From positions 101,843-165,842 of the forward strand of contig NMRA01000670.1 of the NCBI GenBank assembly GCA_002633005.1: 64,000 bases of DNA. The letters run 5' to 3'. Positions 36,501-48,500 of the stretch are shown here, piece after piece. The translations under genes were made by a program, and so were the position numbers. Every line of letters starts with the position of its first letter. Within the stretch, counting starts at the first letter, position 1. This DNA comes from Phoronis australis. Lineage: Eukaryota > Phoronida > Phoronidae. The notes under the pieces were generated by a model. It ran no database searches. It was not told the DNA's origin and saw only the letters and a program-made list of their open reading frames with translations.

Positions 36501-39500
36501 GGAAGTACAGTATTCATTTGCTGCGGGATTGACGTCAACAGAAAATGGCGACTGCTATTGGCTAATAAACTCAAAAATACGAAAACTAAAATATATCAAT
36601 AATAATATAACAAGTATATTAAGATTTATTTGCAAATACACATAACACTTTGGTTATTATAATTTGGTGGTTGTTTTTTCATCAATGTCTTAAATCAGCT
36701 TTCTGATATAGTGTGATTTTTTTCTTTTTTCCAGGTCTTTCACGTGTGATTGGCTGTCATGACAGGGGAAACATCAGACTACAATGCAACATAACTGGAC
36801 AAATCATTTCATTTGACTCAATACTCTATGGCTGGAATAAAAACCCAACTGTGTGTGATCTGTCAGCTGGAGGATGTAACAATGGCCCATATTTTGGCGG
36901 AGTGGTCATAGAAGACTTTTTGAAAAATTTCCATGCTCAATGCACAAATAAAACATCATGCAACATTGCAGTACGTCAACAAACAGATCTACTGAAAGAC
37001 TGTATGGAAAGTAACAAAACAAGCTATGCAGTAATCTACTATCAATGCATCTCTGGTAAGTATCACCATCAGACCTTCCATAAGAAAAATTTTCAAACCC
37101 AAGATTGTTTTTAAGTCATCTCCCCCACTGCTCTAGGACTTGTTGTAATGATTAGTCATTGCTGCACAAGATCATGGTAAGGTATACATACGACTGTGAG
37201 CGTCTCATTCATTAGATAGACACATTCATGATATGATGGGACTGACATTTGTGATAGCCTTCAAAGTGTGGGCAGCCATTTTTGCAAAAAACACAAACTT
37301 GAAAATTCAATTCCATGTAAAGAACTCATTACCAGTTGAATGGCAATTCAATCCTATCTTGGAAATTCAATGCTATAACATCAATTCAATTTATAGCTGA
37401 ACTCAATGATGTTTTGTTTATTCTGACCTGTTTTATATGATTTTAATGCTCTTTAATCTTTTCTGTTTCGTCTATCCTATCCTATCCTGCTGTGAATTCA
37501 ATCCCGTCTCATGAATTCAATCCAGTTTCGTCCATTCTGTTTCGTCAACCCTAATGACCTATAGGCAAAACCAATAACTATTCTATCCTGTGGTGAATTC
37601 AATTCCGTTTCATGAATTCAATCCAATTTCGTCGATGCAGTTTCGCCAACCCTAGTGGCATATGGGTAAAATTAATAACTTCTTGTGTTTTATCATGTCG
37701 TGAATTCAATCCTATTTTGTCAATTCTGTTTCGTCGATCTTTAACGACCCATGGACGTTTCAGTTGTCTTAGCACTACGTTGTCTGGTGTGATGCTCGCC
37801 AGAAGCGAAGCACAGGCACTTGAGTTTATATGTTCCTGTTCACCACTGACGTCACTCACTATTAATACATAAAGGTTGGTCACTAACTCGGTTTCCCCAG
37901 AATTTTCTACTCAAATGTGCATGGAACTCTACGAAATAAGCATCGAACAAATTTTTGAATACCTTCTTTCACTTGATCACATCAAATTACTTTCAAGTGG
38001 TGATTTGGCGACAAAAATGTCAAAAACCACCAAAATCACAAATTCAAGGAGGCTATTTGATGATGTTCGTGGCAGACAACCTTCAAACACATCTGGATTT
38101 TTCATGGACGTTCCCGAAGCAATTTCGAAGCTCTGTTTTAGCACCCTCACATGACTGTTACTGAGTGCCCTCCACATTAATTAGTATCAATTTTAATGCA
38201 TCAAAACTCTAGTTTTGTATCATTATTTGCCCTCTTTGAATTCAGTTTTCTGATTGTTTTGGAAATTCCGTCGCCAATTCAACACTAACAAGGGCAATCA
38301 ATGGTATCAGGGGAAGATAAGGCTTCAGAGGTTTATGCAATACCAGTCTCAGGGAGGTGTAAGCAGATTTTATTTGGGTTTGAGGCAGTTGAAGTTGGGA
38401 GCCTAGGTTCGGTAAAGTTCTAGTGTCCAACCTTCATGTTTCTTATATGGTTAAGAGTCATCGGGAAATTATTCTGCCTGTGAAGCGAAACAAGAACTGC
38501 ATTGTAGTTTCTATTACAATGTAGCAAAGGCAACTGCTCTCCAATATTATTGGTCTTTTGACTATCGAAGTTGACCAGCTTCACAATGTGAACAAACAAC
38601 CCAATATACATTTCCTGACTTCCCCAACAAAGTCACATAACTGGATTCTGGCAGCCAATTTGGCTATACTCAGGGACACCGTACTAGGATGGCAAGCTCA
38701 ACAAAGCCTACGATTACATCTACTACGAGACCCACCAGTGCCCACCGGCCGCCAGGTTTGACGAAACTGGATTGAACTCACAATAAGAAAAATAAAGTGA
38801 AAATCTCACTGGATTCCAGTGAGATTCCAGTTAGTTTCTCACTAAATCACCCATTATAGTTAGAAATGCCAGTGAGAACCCAGTGGGAATTGAACAGCTG
38901 GGCAGACAGTGAGAAAATAGTGAGAAAATGTTATGTTAGTGAGAATCCAGTGAGAATTTTGGTCTTACGAAACTTCTGAGTGAGAATTGAGTGAGAATTT
39001 GGACTTGCCAAAATTGGAGTGAGAATTCAATGAGACTTTAACAAAAACAAACACTCTGATTGGCTGTTCCTGTGGAAATTTCAGTTGAACCAGATTTCCG
39101 AGTTCAAACTAAAATGGCGCCAGGAATGAGCAGTTACAGAAACAGCTTGAAGATTATTGATGTTATTCTCACAAATATTGTGAAATTACTAAACATTTTG
39201 CCTGCAAGTCAACCAGAGGGGATCCTGGACAGTGTGAGTTAATAAGCTTAAGGTTAGTACATTTCATACTTCTAGTAGATTGCATGAAGCACCAATATTA
39301 GACTGTCTTCAGCTGAGTTTTTGGTATTTTGCTGATTCACCAAAGGCATTAAAATTGTTAGGGTAAGTCTGCTATATTTCACAATTTGCAAAATTAAATT
39401 GTATCTTTAATCAAATTTCAAGATAAACTCACAAAACAAGCAGTGTTTTGGCTACCAATAAAGCTTTGAACTCTCACATGACGGCGACATCCCGTTGCTC

Positions 39501-42500
39501 CCAACTAGTTCGATTCTATAGCCCAACAACAAGTTGGGAAGTTCACCCCGTAGCCAATATCGTACACGACTGATTAACTCCATTCTGACATATATGGTTG
39601 GAGGGCCTGCGCTCTTTTGTTCAATAATTGCTCTAATCTCCGATCAAATCGTATCTAGAATGACTGGGCTGGGCTGATAAAAATGAAAGTTAAGTCATAA
39701 CATATTTGAGCTTAAACCAATAGCATTTCTGAATGCTTCGTCAAATGCTGATCATGTTCCGTTTTTGAATCACCAAAATTGCCCAACTACAACCGAAGTT
39801 AAGACAATCTATTTTGTCCAAACGGACGCACTGGGTTTGACTGTTCCTACGTGTTGGGTAAAAGTGTGCAACTACCATGCGTTGCCTTTGAAGCCTGGGA
39901 GATAATTGGCCTGCTTGATATCATACAGGACAAAAGACTGAGCTGGGCAGTTAACAAAAGAGCCAGATGTTATCGCACTTTCAGCACCCCTCACGTCTGG
40001 AAAAGTTACTGAACGATAGAACGCTGTAATGATCTATTCAGTCAGTGGCAATATAAAATGCACACACCGAATTTTCTAAGATTAAAATTCTCACCCAATG
40101 AAATTTTCACCCAGTGAGAATTTCAGTAAAACAAATTCTTACTAATTTGCATAGTATTCTCACTCAGTGGGAATTTCATTAAGACAAATTCTCACTGAGT
40201 GGGAATTCTATGCAAATTAGTTAGATTATCATTGAATTCTAACTGGAATATCACTGTATTCTCACTAGAGTGAGATTTTTCGTAATTTGAATGGCATCTT
40301 AATTAGTTCGATTCTCACTGGAAACTCCTGGAATATAGTGAGATTCTAAATGGCTGTCTATTTATTTATTTATTATTGTGATATTTAAAATGAGGGTGGC
40401 CTCTTCAGTGATAGCACTGCTTTCCAAGAGGGCCCNTGGTACTTCCCGCTGAAGCTACAGAGTCTGAAAGGACTACTGAACATTTGATGTACTGCATCAA
40501 CTCAAAGATGACAATAACAATGTTCTTGTTATCATAAACACTCTTGTTCCATAGAAAGTTCAATTCCATAATGTTCATACACCCAAGGTTGATGACCTCA
40601 GTTCCACCCATAAAAATATATCCTTCATTGTGACTTCATTCATAGGGTTCCGTATACTTATTGACCAACTCACACATTGATTCACACCTCAAATCTGTCA
40701 TTTCAAGAAAGTTCCCAAAAATTAGGTAACACCAGATTTCACACTGAAGCATTTTCCCTAAAAACAATTGAGCTATTAGATGTCTCTCACACTTTTCAGC
40801 CTTATATGCTTTGATCAAAACCGCGAAGGCAACTTTAAGGGGTCCCAACTATATGTCAGAAAGCCCTATACAACTGGTTAATTTCAACGGATCATTTACA
40901 GTCCCCATTACACTAATGTCGACGTTTTGGGGAGTTGCAGTCAGTATGAACAGCAAATTTCACTTCTGGATCATAGTTAACAGTGCTAGTTAACTTCGCA
41001 GTTCAACAGGTGAACTAACAATAGATGTGTCATGATGGCTCAATAGCTGTTAAATCCACCGCTTTACTCTACAGTTAACTCTCGCTGTTAATTTAGCATT
41101 CAAGACCGAGGTTAAGACGTGTTCCCATTGATTGAAGCTTCGATGTCACCAAAGCTTCAGAGCCAATAAGTTACACTTCACCGAACGGTTGGTTTTAGGC
41201 GTTACTCTTTAGGGTTCCCAATAATAGCCATACACATTTGTGCACCACACACTACCCCCCCCCTTGCAAGCGTACAAAAATAGTGATGTTTTATAAGGTC
41301 TATTTTTACATATCTAGACTCGTGCTAGCTGCTTGCCAGCTCGCCATTGGCGAATTATGAGTGGCACTGGCAATGGCAGACTATAAGTCTATTCGCCAAC
41401 TTGGCGAATGCTTTTGCAACTTGACAACAAAAATTAATTTCGGGAAACCTAATCTTGTGTCAACTCGGCTCGAATCAAGTCGCCACAACATTCTTACTTC
41501 GATTAAAAGTCCTAGGCTAAAAATAGCAAGCGAATGTTCCATTTCATGTCTGTCACGTCCCCCCCTCCTTGAAATCACTTTTACAGCAATGTTCAACTGT
41601 GTAATGCCCATGTAGCAGGTGTAGGGGGAACCTCTGCCAAACCTTTTAACGTCATAATAAAACCCATGTTGGCTGACATCCCCTCCAACGTATTAGGTTG
41701 CTCTATGACCTTGGGAGTATAGACCATTTTTTTCTGAAGGCAAGTCTTTTCTTACAGTACATTTATGAAAAGGACCTGTGCATAACATGAAAAATAAAAA
41801 CTTCCGTCTATGTAACTGTATTTTTATCATTTGCAGGGGTTGGGAAATGAGACAGTATTTGGCTAATAACTTTTGAAAATGGCTGAAAGCTGCTTCTAGC
41901 GCAAGCCTAATGTATGTATCAAATTATAAATGTACGAGAAAGTTAAATGCCAGCCTTGCCTTTTTCTGTGATATACCGGTAGTATAAAAATATAACATTA
42001 GTTTCAAACAATTCCTTGTGTATGTGTTTCCTCTTAAACTAAATTTGAGTCACATGGGGCGATACAAGGTTGACAACATGTTGATATCGTTGATCCTGGG
42101 TATAGTTCAGTGGACTTCTCACAGCCAGCGAGAAAAATTAAGCCAAACCATGTGCTCTCATTGAAAATATACAGCAATCTTGCTTTTCTACTTAAAGATC
42201 CTAGGAGGTCCTCTTAAGGTCCTTTCACATTGACGTAACTCCAGTCTGAGCGAAGCGTCGACGTAAACAGCGCAGTTAACCAGACCGTTAATACTGGCTT
42301 CAGTAGTTAAAAAAACATCGAAGTAAGCGGTTGGTGCCACTGTCGTCATCAAAGTTATCGCAAGGTAACGTTGTACGCTAAGATTTTTTCNTGCCTACGG
42401 GGTCCCAATACTTGAGGAAATACAGGTAAATTACAGGTAAATTGTGTGAATTTGATGTTTTTGAACTATTTTCTGAAGTGACTGAAATAAAAAAAATATT

Positions 42501-45500
42501 AGAAAACCAAAACCTTGGTTGTTTTGTGTTGACAAGTGTCCATAACAATAAGCAAGCACTGGAGTATCACAAAATGAGAAAAAATATCAGAAACTTTGTT
42601 ATAATTTACAGGTATAAAAACGTGAAGACAAATGAATTTGCCTCAGATGGTTGTTCCTTCATTTCTACTTTGATTTCAGTGCTTCTTACTTCTGTTTGAA
42701 CATGGACTCTATGCATCAATGGAGCAAACTATAATTTCAAAAGCAATTCAGTAATCATGTTTATTTCTTACCTTTACCAGGTAAAAATTAATATAAAGGT
42801 GTAACCAGGTACATAATTATGAACGATTATTTAACACCAGTCATGTGATAGTTTCTACTTTTAGTTAGTTTGCCAAGTTCCTGTCATGAAATATTGTAAA
42901 GCAATTCACTCTGCACAGGGGCACCTCACAAAAAGAGCACATAAATGAAGTCTCGATGGGGTAACCCTTTGGTGTTTTGCGATTGCTCATTACACATTGG
43001 CGACAAACTTTTTTCCTCCCTTGAACTTTTACAATTTTATGATGTCCAATGGCTGCCTGGTTAACAACAACATCTGCGCAGTCCTTCGACCGCCTTCCTG
43101 CTTTACGTTGCCGACACGTAAACCCGTTTACTAGCTGTTCAATTACTTCCATGCGGAACCGCACGGAGTCGTAGTACTTTGGCAAAGGTGGCGCATGATG
43201 ACTCTTCGTACTAAGAATGAATGCATTTACAAGAGACAAATTGACGCAAAACCATACCAAATCGTGCCACCATTTTTTGCATGCTCTGCCTACAGGGTAG
43301 TAAGATCGCATCTGGTCTGACTTATCCACCCCACCCATGAAATCGTTGTAACGCAGATTGACTTCAGGCTTTCCCTCACCCGCGAATGGTTTGTGGATAG
43401 TCGAGAGAAAAGTGAGAGTCCGCTTGTCTTTGTACATAGTAGCTACCATTTCCCCTTTTTGTTTTTGAATAAGATCACCAGTGTTCTTCAGCTTGGCTCT
43501 CTTGAAACAGGCTGGTAAACCTTTGCGGTTATTCATTATTGTCCCACAGGTGTAAGTGCTTTCCAATTTGAGGTGTTCTGCCAGTATCACTGAGGAGAAA
43601 AATCGGTCGTAGTAAAGATGATGGTGACGTCCACGATATGGTTCGGACAGTGTCCACACCACATCATAGCCAAGGCCGTGTTGCCTCTCTCCATTTTGTT
43701 TTTTACCTGTGTAAACGTCAAAATTGCAGCAGTATCCAGACTTTGACTCACACAGCTCCCAGACCTTTATCCCCCACTTGGTAGGTTTAGCCGGCATATT
43801 TTGACGAAAATGGATTCGCCCTTTGAAGCCGACCATTGCCTCATCCACAGACAATTCACATTCAGGATAGTAATTATTTTTGAAATTCTCAGTAACTGTA
43901 TCTAATAATGGTCTTACTTTATAAAGAGGATCATAACCATCTTCTCCTCGGCGCGGCTGTCCTGAAGTGTCCCTCACATGAAAGTACTGGGTCAACTTTT
44001 CAAAACGGGGGCGGGGCATGATTGAGCTCACGTAAGCATCTCCATATTTTGGGTCAGTACTCCAATAAAACCACATTCGTGGCAATTGTTTCATTCCCAT
44101 GATAATATTTATGGCCAGAAATGCACGAATTTCCTGAGCTGTTGTCGGCGTCCATTTTGTATCGGGCTGTCCTCGACTTGCAGCTACCTGGTCGGCATAT
44201 CGATTCGTTTCCTCAGCCCACGACTCCAAGCAATCGGAAGTTATAAACAATTCAAAATAGTCCAAAGCCGTTGCTTCCGCAGGTAAGTTGTGCAATGGAC
44301 CCGAATTCTCTGAAAACGGGGGCAAATTGAAGTCCGTGAGCGTTGGGGTCCACGCGGCATTTAAAAATGTCAGATTTTCATCCTCATTTTCCTCGCCGCT
44401 TTCGCTTTCGGATTCACTGCCACTGCTCGAAACATCCGAGACGTCGACGTCCGACTCATTCACAGGTAAATTTCTAGCTAAATGTTCAGCTTTTCGTACA
44501 GATTCCTCCACTTCTGCATCGGAAAATCCATCAAAATCAGACTCGTCGTTGCTGGACTCCATATTGTTAACAGTAAGTCGTAACTTAACTTTAAACTTTG
44601 CAAAAAGGCAATAAATTTACAGTGAAGCAGAAGACACAAACAAACATGGCCGTCTGATCTATTAATAGACCTATAGTAACAATTCTCGCGATATTTGGAC
44701 GAGATTTCTTGTTACCATGGATGCAAAGACCCGGAAGGTGAGTACGGCCGGTTACGGCCGGCCTGGGCCAGGGAAGCGGCCGTTTTGTCGGCCGGTTGCG
44801 GCCGGCGCTGAGTTTAAAGGGTTAAAGATACCCCAGTCAGATGAATTTCGAGTACGCTGAGCTATTCGCTTCAGGTAATCTCTCTTGCGAGAGAGAGCTA
44901 TGAGGTTATCATTATACCACTCGGGTGATTTGCCCTTTAATTTCAATTGGATTACGGGAGCATGATTATTAATAACTCTAATGAAACTTTGTTTGAAAAT
45001 CGTCCAAGCGGCATCGGTGTCAACAGCGGTGGTAACGGCGCCCCAATCGATCGCCTGTAGATCTCTGAGAAAGTCTTCGTTATCGAAGGTGCGATATGAA
45101 CGCTTGGTAATGATACGTGGCGGAAACTTAGGGCGACTAGTCTTATACGCTGTGAATACAAGATTATGATCACTAATCCCAATGGGTATACTATCAAAAG
45201 TAAAAACTTTGTCAACGTTTGATACAAGAATAAGATCAAGGCATGTGGAAGTTTTGTCGGTAACCCTTGTTGGCACGTTAATAATATTCTTCATACCCAA
45301 CTCTCGTTCCCATGCCCTAATGTTACTCACTGTCTTCTTACACAATACATCATAATTAAAATCACCAGTAACAATAAAATCTTTGCTAGTGTGAGCTTGA
45401 TTATGAACAATATTTTTTAAATGATCAGTCAATTTTTCTGTGTATTCTGCGTTTGCAGAGGGTGGTCTGTAGACTGAACCAATAATCAAATTCTTCGATT

Positions 45501-48500
45501 TAGGAATATCAATCTCAACCCAGAGCGACTCCACCAGTTCGTCATGGTGCTGGAGCTGACGGCTAGTTAGTCCTTCTTTCGTGTAGATGTCAACACCACC
45601 ACCTTTCCTGTTGCAGTCGTTCCTATTCAATTCAAAGCCGTCGATGGCGATCTCAGAATCATCGATGATAGTAGAGAGCCGAGCAAAGAATATCGATGGG
45701 TTTTTGACTCATAATAAAACGCAGATCATCAATTCGGTCAGTTAGCGACACTATATTAAGGTGTCCAATACAGAAACCTTTGGTGTATTTTAAATCAGAT
45801 AGAATATCGGGACCATGGTCACTCAGGATACTGCCAGAGATTGACGAGGATGATTCATTAATGTTCTCGGTTGTGAACAACCAGTCACTAGTATTAAAAA
45901 AATTAGAGAAACCATTGAGAGCCGGGACGTGGTCTGGTTTGACCCACCTTTCCGTGGTTGCAGCTATGTTATCTTTCTGTCCAGGACTGTAAAGAACCTC
46001 ACTGTTATTGGTAGCAGATTCAGTGACTAGGGGGAGTCACACATTAAAAGCCTCATGCCAGTCAATTACATTGTCATGGTGCATGTCGAGAAGAGAATTT
46101 CCTTTGGTTTTTCATAAGGGAGGAGAAACAAAACAGAATCGATTAAACAGCATTGAATTCACAAAACAGGATAGAATATACAAAACAGCATTGACCTTGG
46201 ATCAGTATGGACTGAATTGATGTAATAGCTTTAAATGCTCAAGATAGGATTGAATTGTTGTACAATTGGCATTGAGTTCATTACATGGAATTGAATATAC
46301 AAGTTGATGTTTTTGCATAAATGGCCACCCATATATATAGGCAGCTACATCATTTTGTTTGGTCATGGTCAAGGGGGAAGGCTATGTATGCCAGTGACTT
46401 CAATACGTATGACAGCACCACAACTTGTGCCCATCTTATCAACTGCACCCATTACCTTTGCAAACTGGTACTCATTAACATAATGTTTTAATTACACATT
46501 AAAAAGCATCATGATGATTATAGAACAAAAAAGTTCATTAACACAGAGAGTATTTCCTTTTTTCATTTGCCTTCTATGCTTACACTTGATAACGTCACAC
46601 CTGCTGCCAAGGCGGCATGTGCCATGCCCATACCTTAATCAAGTTACTGTGAAAAATTCACAAAAGAAGAGTCGGCAATAAATTGGGCACCAAGAAAGTC
46701 AATACAACCATGCCCACAACAGTGAATCATCACTGATTACCAGATGCTCGGGGGAGCGACACTTGGCGGAATTAAGCGAAAAGACGACAATGAGAGCGAC
46801 AATCATGACGATCTAGGCGGCAATTATGAATAAAACGATAACATTCATGTGACTAGCGAAGAAATCAAATAGAGAGCATACAATCAACTACAATAAAGAA
46901 CAATAGATGGCGCAACATGACGGTCCAGTCTACAGTAGAACAGTGCTGGCTGGGTCAGTCTAGGTCAACTAGGCATAACCAAAACAAAGCGAACTGAAAG
47001 CCAGCCAGCTGCGTGCTTGCATAGAGGACCGAAGGAACAACGGTATTCGAAAATCTTGAATAATTCAAAAAGTAGACGTTGTGGCGCAAAATGGAAAATA
47101 TCTTCTGAAAGCCCGTTCAAAACTCTATCTAAAATGGTAGTTTGGAAAACACGATAACATTCATGTGACTAGCGAAGAAATTAAATAGAGAGCATACAAT
47201 CAACTACAATAAAGAACAATAGATGGCGCAACATGACGGACGAGCTATGCTTTACAGTAGGACAGTGCTGGCTGGGTCAGTCTGGGTCAACTAGGCATAA
47301 CAAAAACAAAGTGAACTGAAAGCCAGCCAGCTGTGTGTGACCGAAGGAACAACGGTATCCGAAAATCTCGAATAATTCAAAAAGTAGATGTCGTAGCGCA
47401 AAATGGAAAATATCTTCTGAAAGCCCGTTCAAAATTCTATCTAAAGTGGTAGTTTGGCAAAAGTCCAAAAATTTTTCTAGAAAATTAAAATTTGCCGTTT
47501 TTTTTTAAAATTCAAAGTCAAATAACTCGAAAACGGTAAGTCTGAGAAATACGCTCTCGCAGACTTTTTGAAAGGCCATACTTCAAGGAATCCACATGCA
47601 AAAATTCACGTCATTTGCTCTTCCCATAAAAAATGCGACACCAGAGCGATTAAAACCGTGTGAACATGTCCCACAGCCGCCATCTTGAAAGTGACTTCCG
47701 GTTCAATAATTGTTTATAAAAGCTTATTAAACTCAACAAACACGTGACCAGTTTGAAAGTAATTGGTTTGCAAATACGCCCTCTACAGGAGAAAACGTTT
47801 TTGGCCATATTTCGGGGTGCGCATGCACCACGTCCAATATTTCCGCCATCTTTGACTGGAAGTAAACAATTTTCTGAACAATTGTAGCACATGCGTTCTA
47901 GTATATTCGTACCGATTTTCAGCCATGTAGGTCGAAAAATGCGGCCTCTACGAGTATTTGACTGTGAAATCGGATACAAAATGGCCGCCACGTCTGCCAT
48001 TTTGTATCCGATCTTGACCAAAAACAATAGGCTTCTAGGACTTCCCGATCTATTCGTTGTGTGCAAATTTCGTGAAAATCGGACGAAAATTGCGACCTGT
48101 AGAGTGCGAACAAAAAAAAAATGAACTACAATAAAGAACAATAGATAGCGCAACATGACGGACGAGCCATGCTTTGTTCCGCAATCCAAAATAGGTGGCA
48201 CTATGTGACAGTCTGCAGAGCAAAGTTATGTTTACAACAGTATTTCGCCTGGAATTCCAGTCTACAGCACGACAGTGCTACCTGGGTCAGTCGGGGTCAC
48301 AACTCTCTGTTAACTTGTGCAGACATAACCAAAACAAAGTGAACTGAAAGCCAGCCAGCTGCGTGCATACGTGACCGAAGGAACAACGGTATTCGAAAAT
48401 CTCGAATAATTCAAAACGTAGACGTCGTAGCGCAAAATGGAAATTATCATCTGAAAGCCCGTTCAAAACTCTATCTAAAGTGGTAGTTTGTCAAACACGA

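Larger units (their letters stand above)
31546..36612 (-). mobile_element. Ty3/gypsy LTR retrotransposon, full structure, coding-dead
   Basis: Two 165-166 bp LTRs bounded by TG...CA (on the minus strand TGTTATAT...TTAAAACA) flank gag and pol. They are bracketed by the 5-bp target duplication AGTAT at 31541-31545 and 36613-36617. The order gag, protease, RT, RNase H, integrase is that of Ty3/gypsy. The frame is broken several times, the catalytic RT motif is altered, and a CCCGGG-family element sits near the integrase end. LTRs differ at a modest number of sites, so the insertion is not very recent. It is antisense to gene B. Confidence 0.95.
30518..36734 (+). other. Gene B intron 1
   Basis: GTAAGT...TTTTTTCCAG. 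It is dominated by the Ty3/gypsy insertion 31546-36612. The 1 kb before it shows no supported feature. Confidence 0.7.

Noticed and set aside
37876-38154. 92-codon frame after the GAATTCAATCC array as an element-encoded protein
   Set aside because: No motif, and overlapping open frames on both strands make chance likely.
41256-41615. Coding signal on either strand near the C-rich run
   Set aside because: Mirror-image open frames on both strands with no motif.
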